Assembly (NCBI RefSeq): GCF_001767395.1
Contig: NZ_CP017014.1
Location: 186,001 to 250,000, forward strand
DNA: 64,000 nucleotides
Reading direction: 5' to 3'
Source: Rhodococcus sp. WMMA185
Lineage (GTDB): Bacteria > Actinomycetota > Actinomycetes > Mycobacteriales > Mycobacteriaceae
In this document: one piece after another, positions 63,481-64,000 of the stretch
How positions within the stretch are numbered: the first letter of the stretch is position 1
How the letters are laid out: every line of letters starts with the position of its first letter
Program-made: the position numbers and the translations under genes
The notes under the pieces: generated by a model
Databases searched by the model: none
Told to the model about the DNA's origin: nothing
What the model saw: only the letters and a program-made list of their open reading frames with translations

Positions 63481-63489
63481 CTAGTCCTC
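63450..63489. repeat. 14-bp repeat, three units, containing the LigD stop codon
   Basis: TTGCTAGTCCTC at 63450, 63464 and 63478. The third copy includes the LigD-gene stop (CTA on this strand), so the same stop is repeated twice downstream in a 14-base period. Confidence 0.85.
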
Positions 63490-64000
63490 GGCTCCGCCGT
63501 GATCGGGCCGGCCCTCCGACTCGTCGCGTTCGGCCCATTCCAGGAGTTCCTCGATCGAGTACACCGCATCATCGATTCCCGCGTGCAGGTCGCCGAGTTC
63601 GGCGAAGCGTGCGGGCACGGTCGAGATGGTGAAATCGCGAGGATGCACGTCATCGATCTCGTCCCAGGTGATCGGGGTGGACACCGTCGCATCGGGCACA
63701 CCGCGCACCGAGTAGGCACTGGCGATGGTGTGATCGCGCGCGTTCTGGTTGTAGTCGACGAACAACCTGTGGGGATCGCGGTCCCTGCGCCACCAGGCGG
63801 TCGTCACGTCTTGTGGCGCCCGGCGCTCGACCTCGCGCGCAAAGGCCAGCGCAGCCCGACGGACGTCACCGAACCCCCATTCCGGTCGGATTCGTACGTA
63901 GACATGCACGCCTCTTCCGCCCGAGGTCTTCGGCCACCCCGTCGCGCCGAGTTCGTCGAGTAACTCGTGAACCACCCCGGCAACCCGGCGCACCCTGTCG
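63481..64000 (-). CDS. LigD-type primase-polymerase domain, N-terminus cut by window edge
   Basis: About 173 residues of the C-terminal part of an archaeo-eukaryotic primase-type polymerase used in bacterial non-homologous end joining. KTSGGRGVHVYVRI, VFVDYNQNARDHTIAS-type segment (LFVDYNQNARDHT) and SVRGVPDATVSTPITWDEI are its hallmark motifs. The frame stays open to the edge, so the start is beyond 64000. No ligase domain is seen after it, so it is a stand-alone LigD polymerase rather than the full fusion. Confidence 0.88.
   Translation of the reverse strand, partial: DRVRRVAGVVHELLDELGATGWPKTSGGRGVHVYVRIRPEWGFGDVRRAALAFAREVERRAPQDVTTAWWRRDRDPHRLFVDYNQNARDHTIASAYSVRGVPDATVSTPITWDEIDDVHPRDFTISTVPARFAELGDLHAGIDDAVYSIEELLEWAERDESEGRPDHGGAED

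Overview
The window is high-GC actinobacterial DNA, most likely Rhodococcus or a close mycolic-acid-containing relative. The evidence is gene content and order. MmpL3, an NYN-domain protein, TrmB, a GTPase pair and GTP-dependent PEP carboxykinase follow the order of Mycobacterium tuberculosis Rv0206c-Rv0211. Further blocks match Rv0223c-Rv0228, Rv0236c-Rv0238 and Rv0241c-Rv0244c from remembered synteny; no database search was run.

Layout. 1-6.7 kb: mycolate export (mmpL3, cut by the left edge), trmB and two P-loop GTPase-like proteins. 6.9-8.7 kb: pckA. 8.8-10.6 kb: an aldehyde dehydrogenase and a candidate 60-codon ORF behind an exact match to the KstR box. 10.6-23 kb: a cell-envelope glycan block with a methyltransferase, a GT4 glycosyltransferase, GT-C-like membrane proteins including AftD, a Wzx/MATE-like flippase, a DUF3068 protein, an acyltransferase and a 57-residue DUF2613 protein. 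23-26 kb: isochorismate synthase, a universal stress protein and the lipoprotein hexosaminidase LpqI. 26-36 kb: a lipid module (TetR regulator, HtdX, FabG4, FadA2, FadE5) tied together by one palindrome that overlaps the -10 region of three promoters. A VanW-domain membrane protein lies inside it.

36-45 kb is mixed: DUF4185 protein, FabH, a phosphodiesterase, a hydrolase, an FMN alpha-hydroxyacid dehydrogenase, an HNH/excalibur lipoprotein and two tandem Gly/Pro-rich secreted proteins. 45-54 kb is accessory in character: ArfB-like release factor, an MHS transporter / guanidine-modifying enzyme / FGGY kinase operon, and three tandem secreted seven-bladed beta-propellers with the same C-terminal tail.

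54-63 kb is a form I aerobic CO dehydrogenase locus: an XdhC protein, then coxM-coxS-coxL, an XdhC-YHS fusion, and coxD, coxG and coxE maturation genes, mostly with 4-bp stop/start overlaps. A 25-bp tandem repeat follows, and the right edge cuts a LigD-type primase-polymerase gene.

No rRNA, tRNA, CRISPR array, transposase or integrase was recognised. The most novel-looking elements are the shared TTAC-N6-GTAA operator, the XdhC-YHS fusion in the CODH operon, the triple propeller locus with its C-terminal tag, and the Gly/Pro-rich pair with a duplicated leader.
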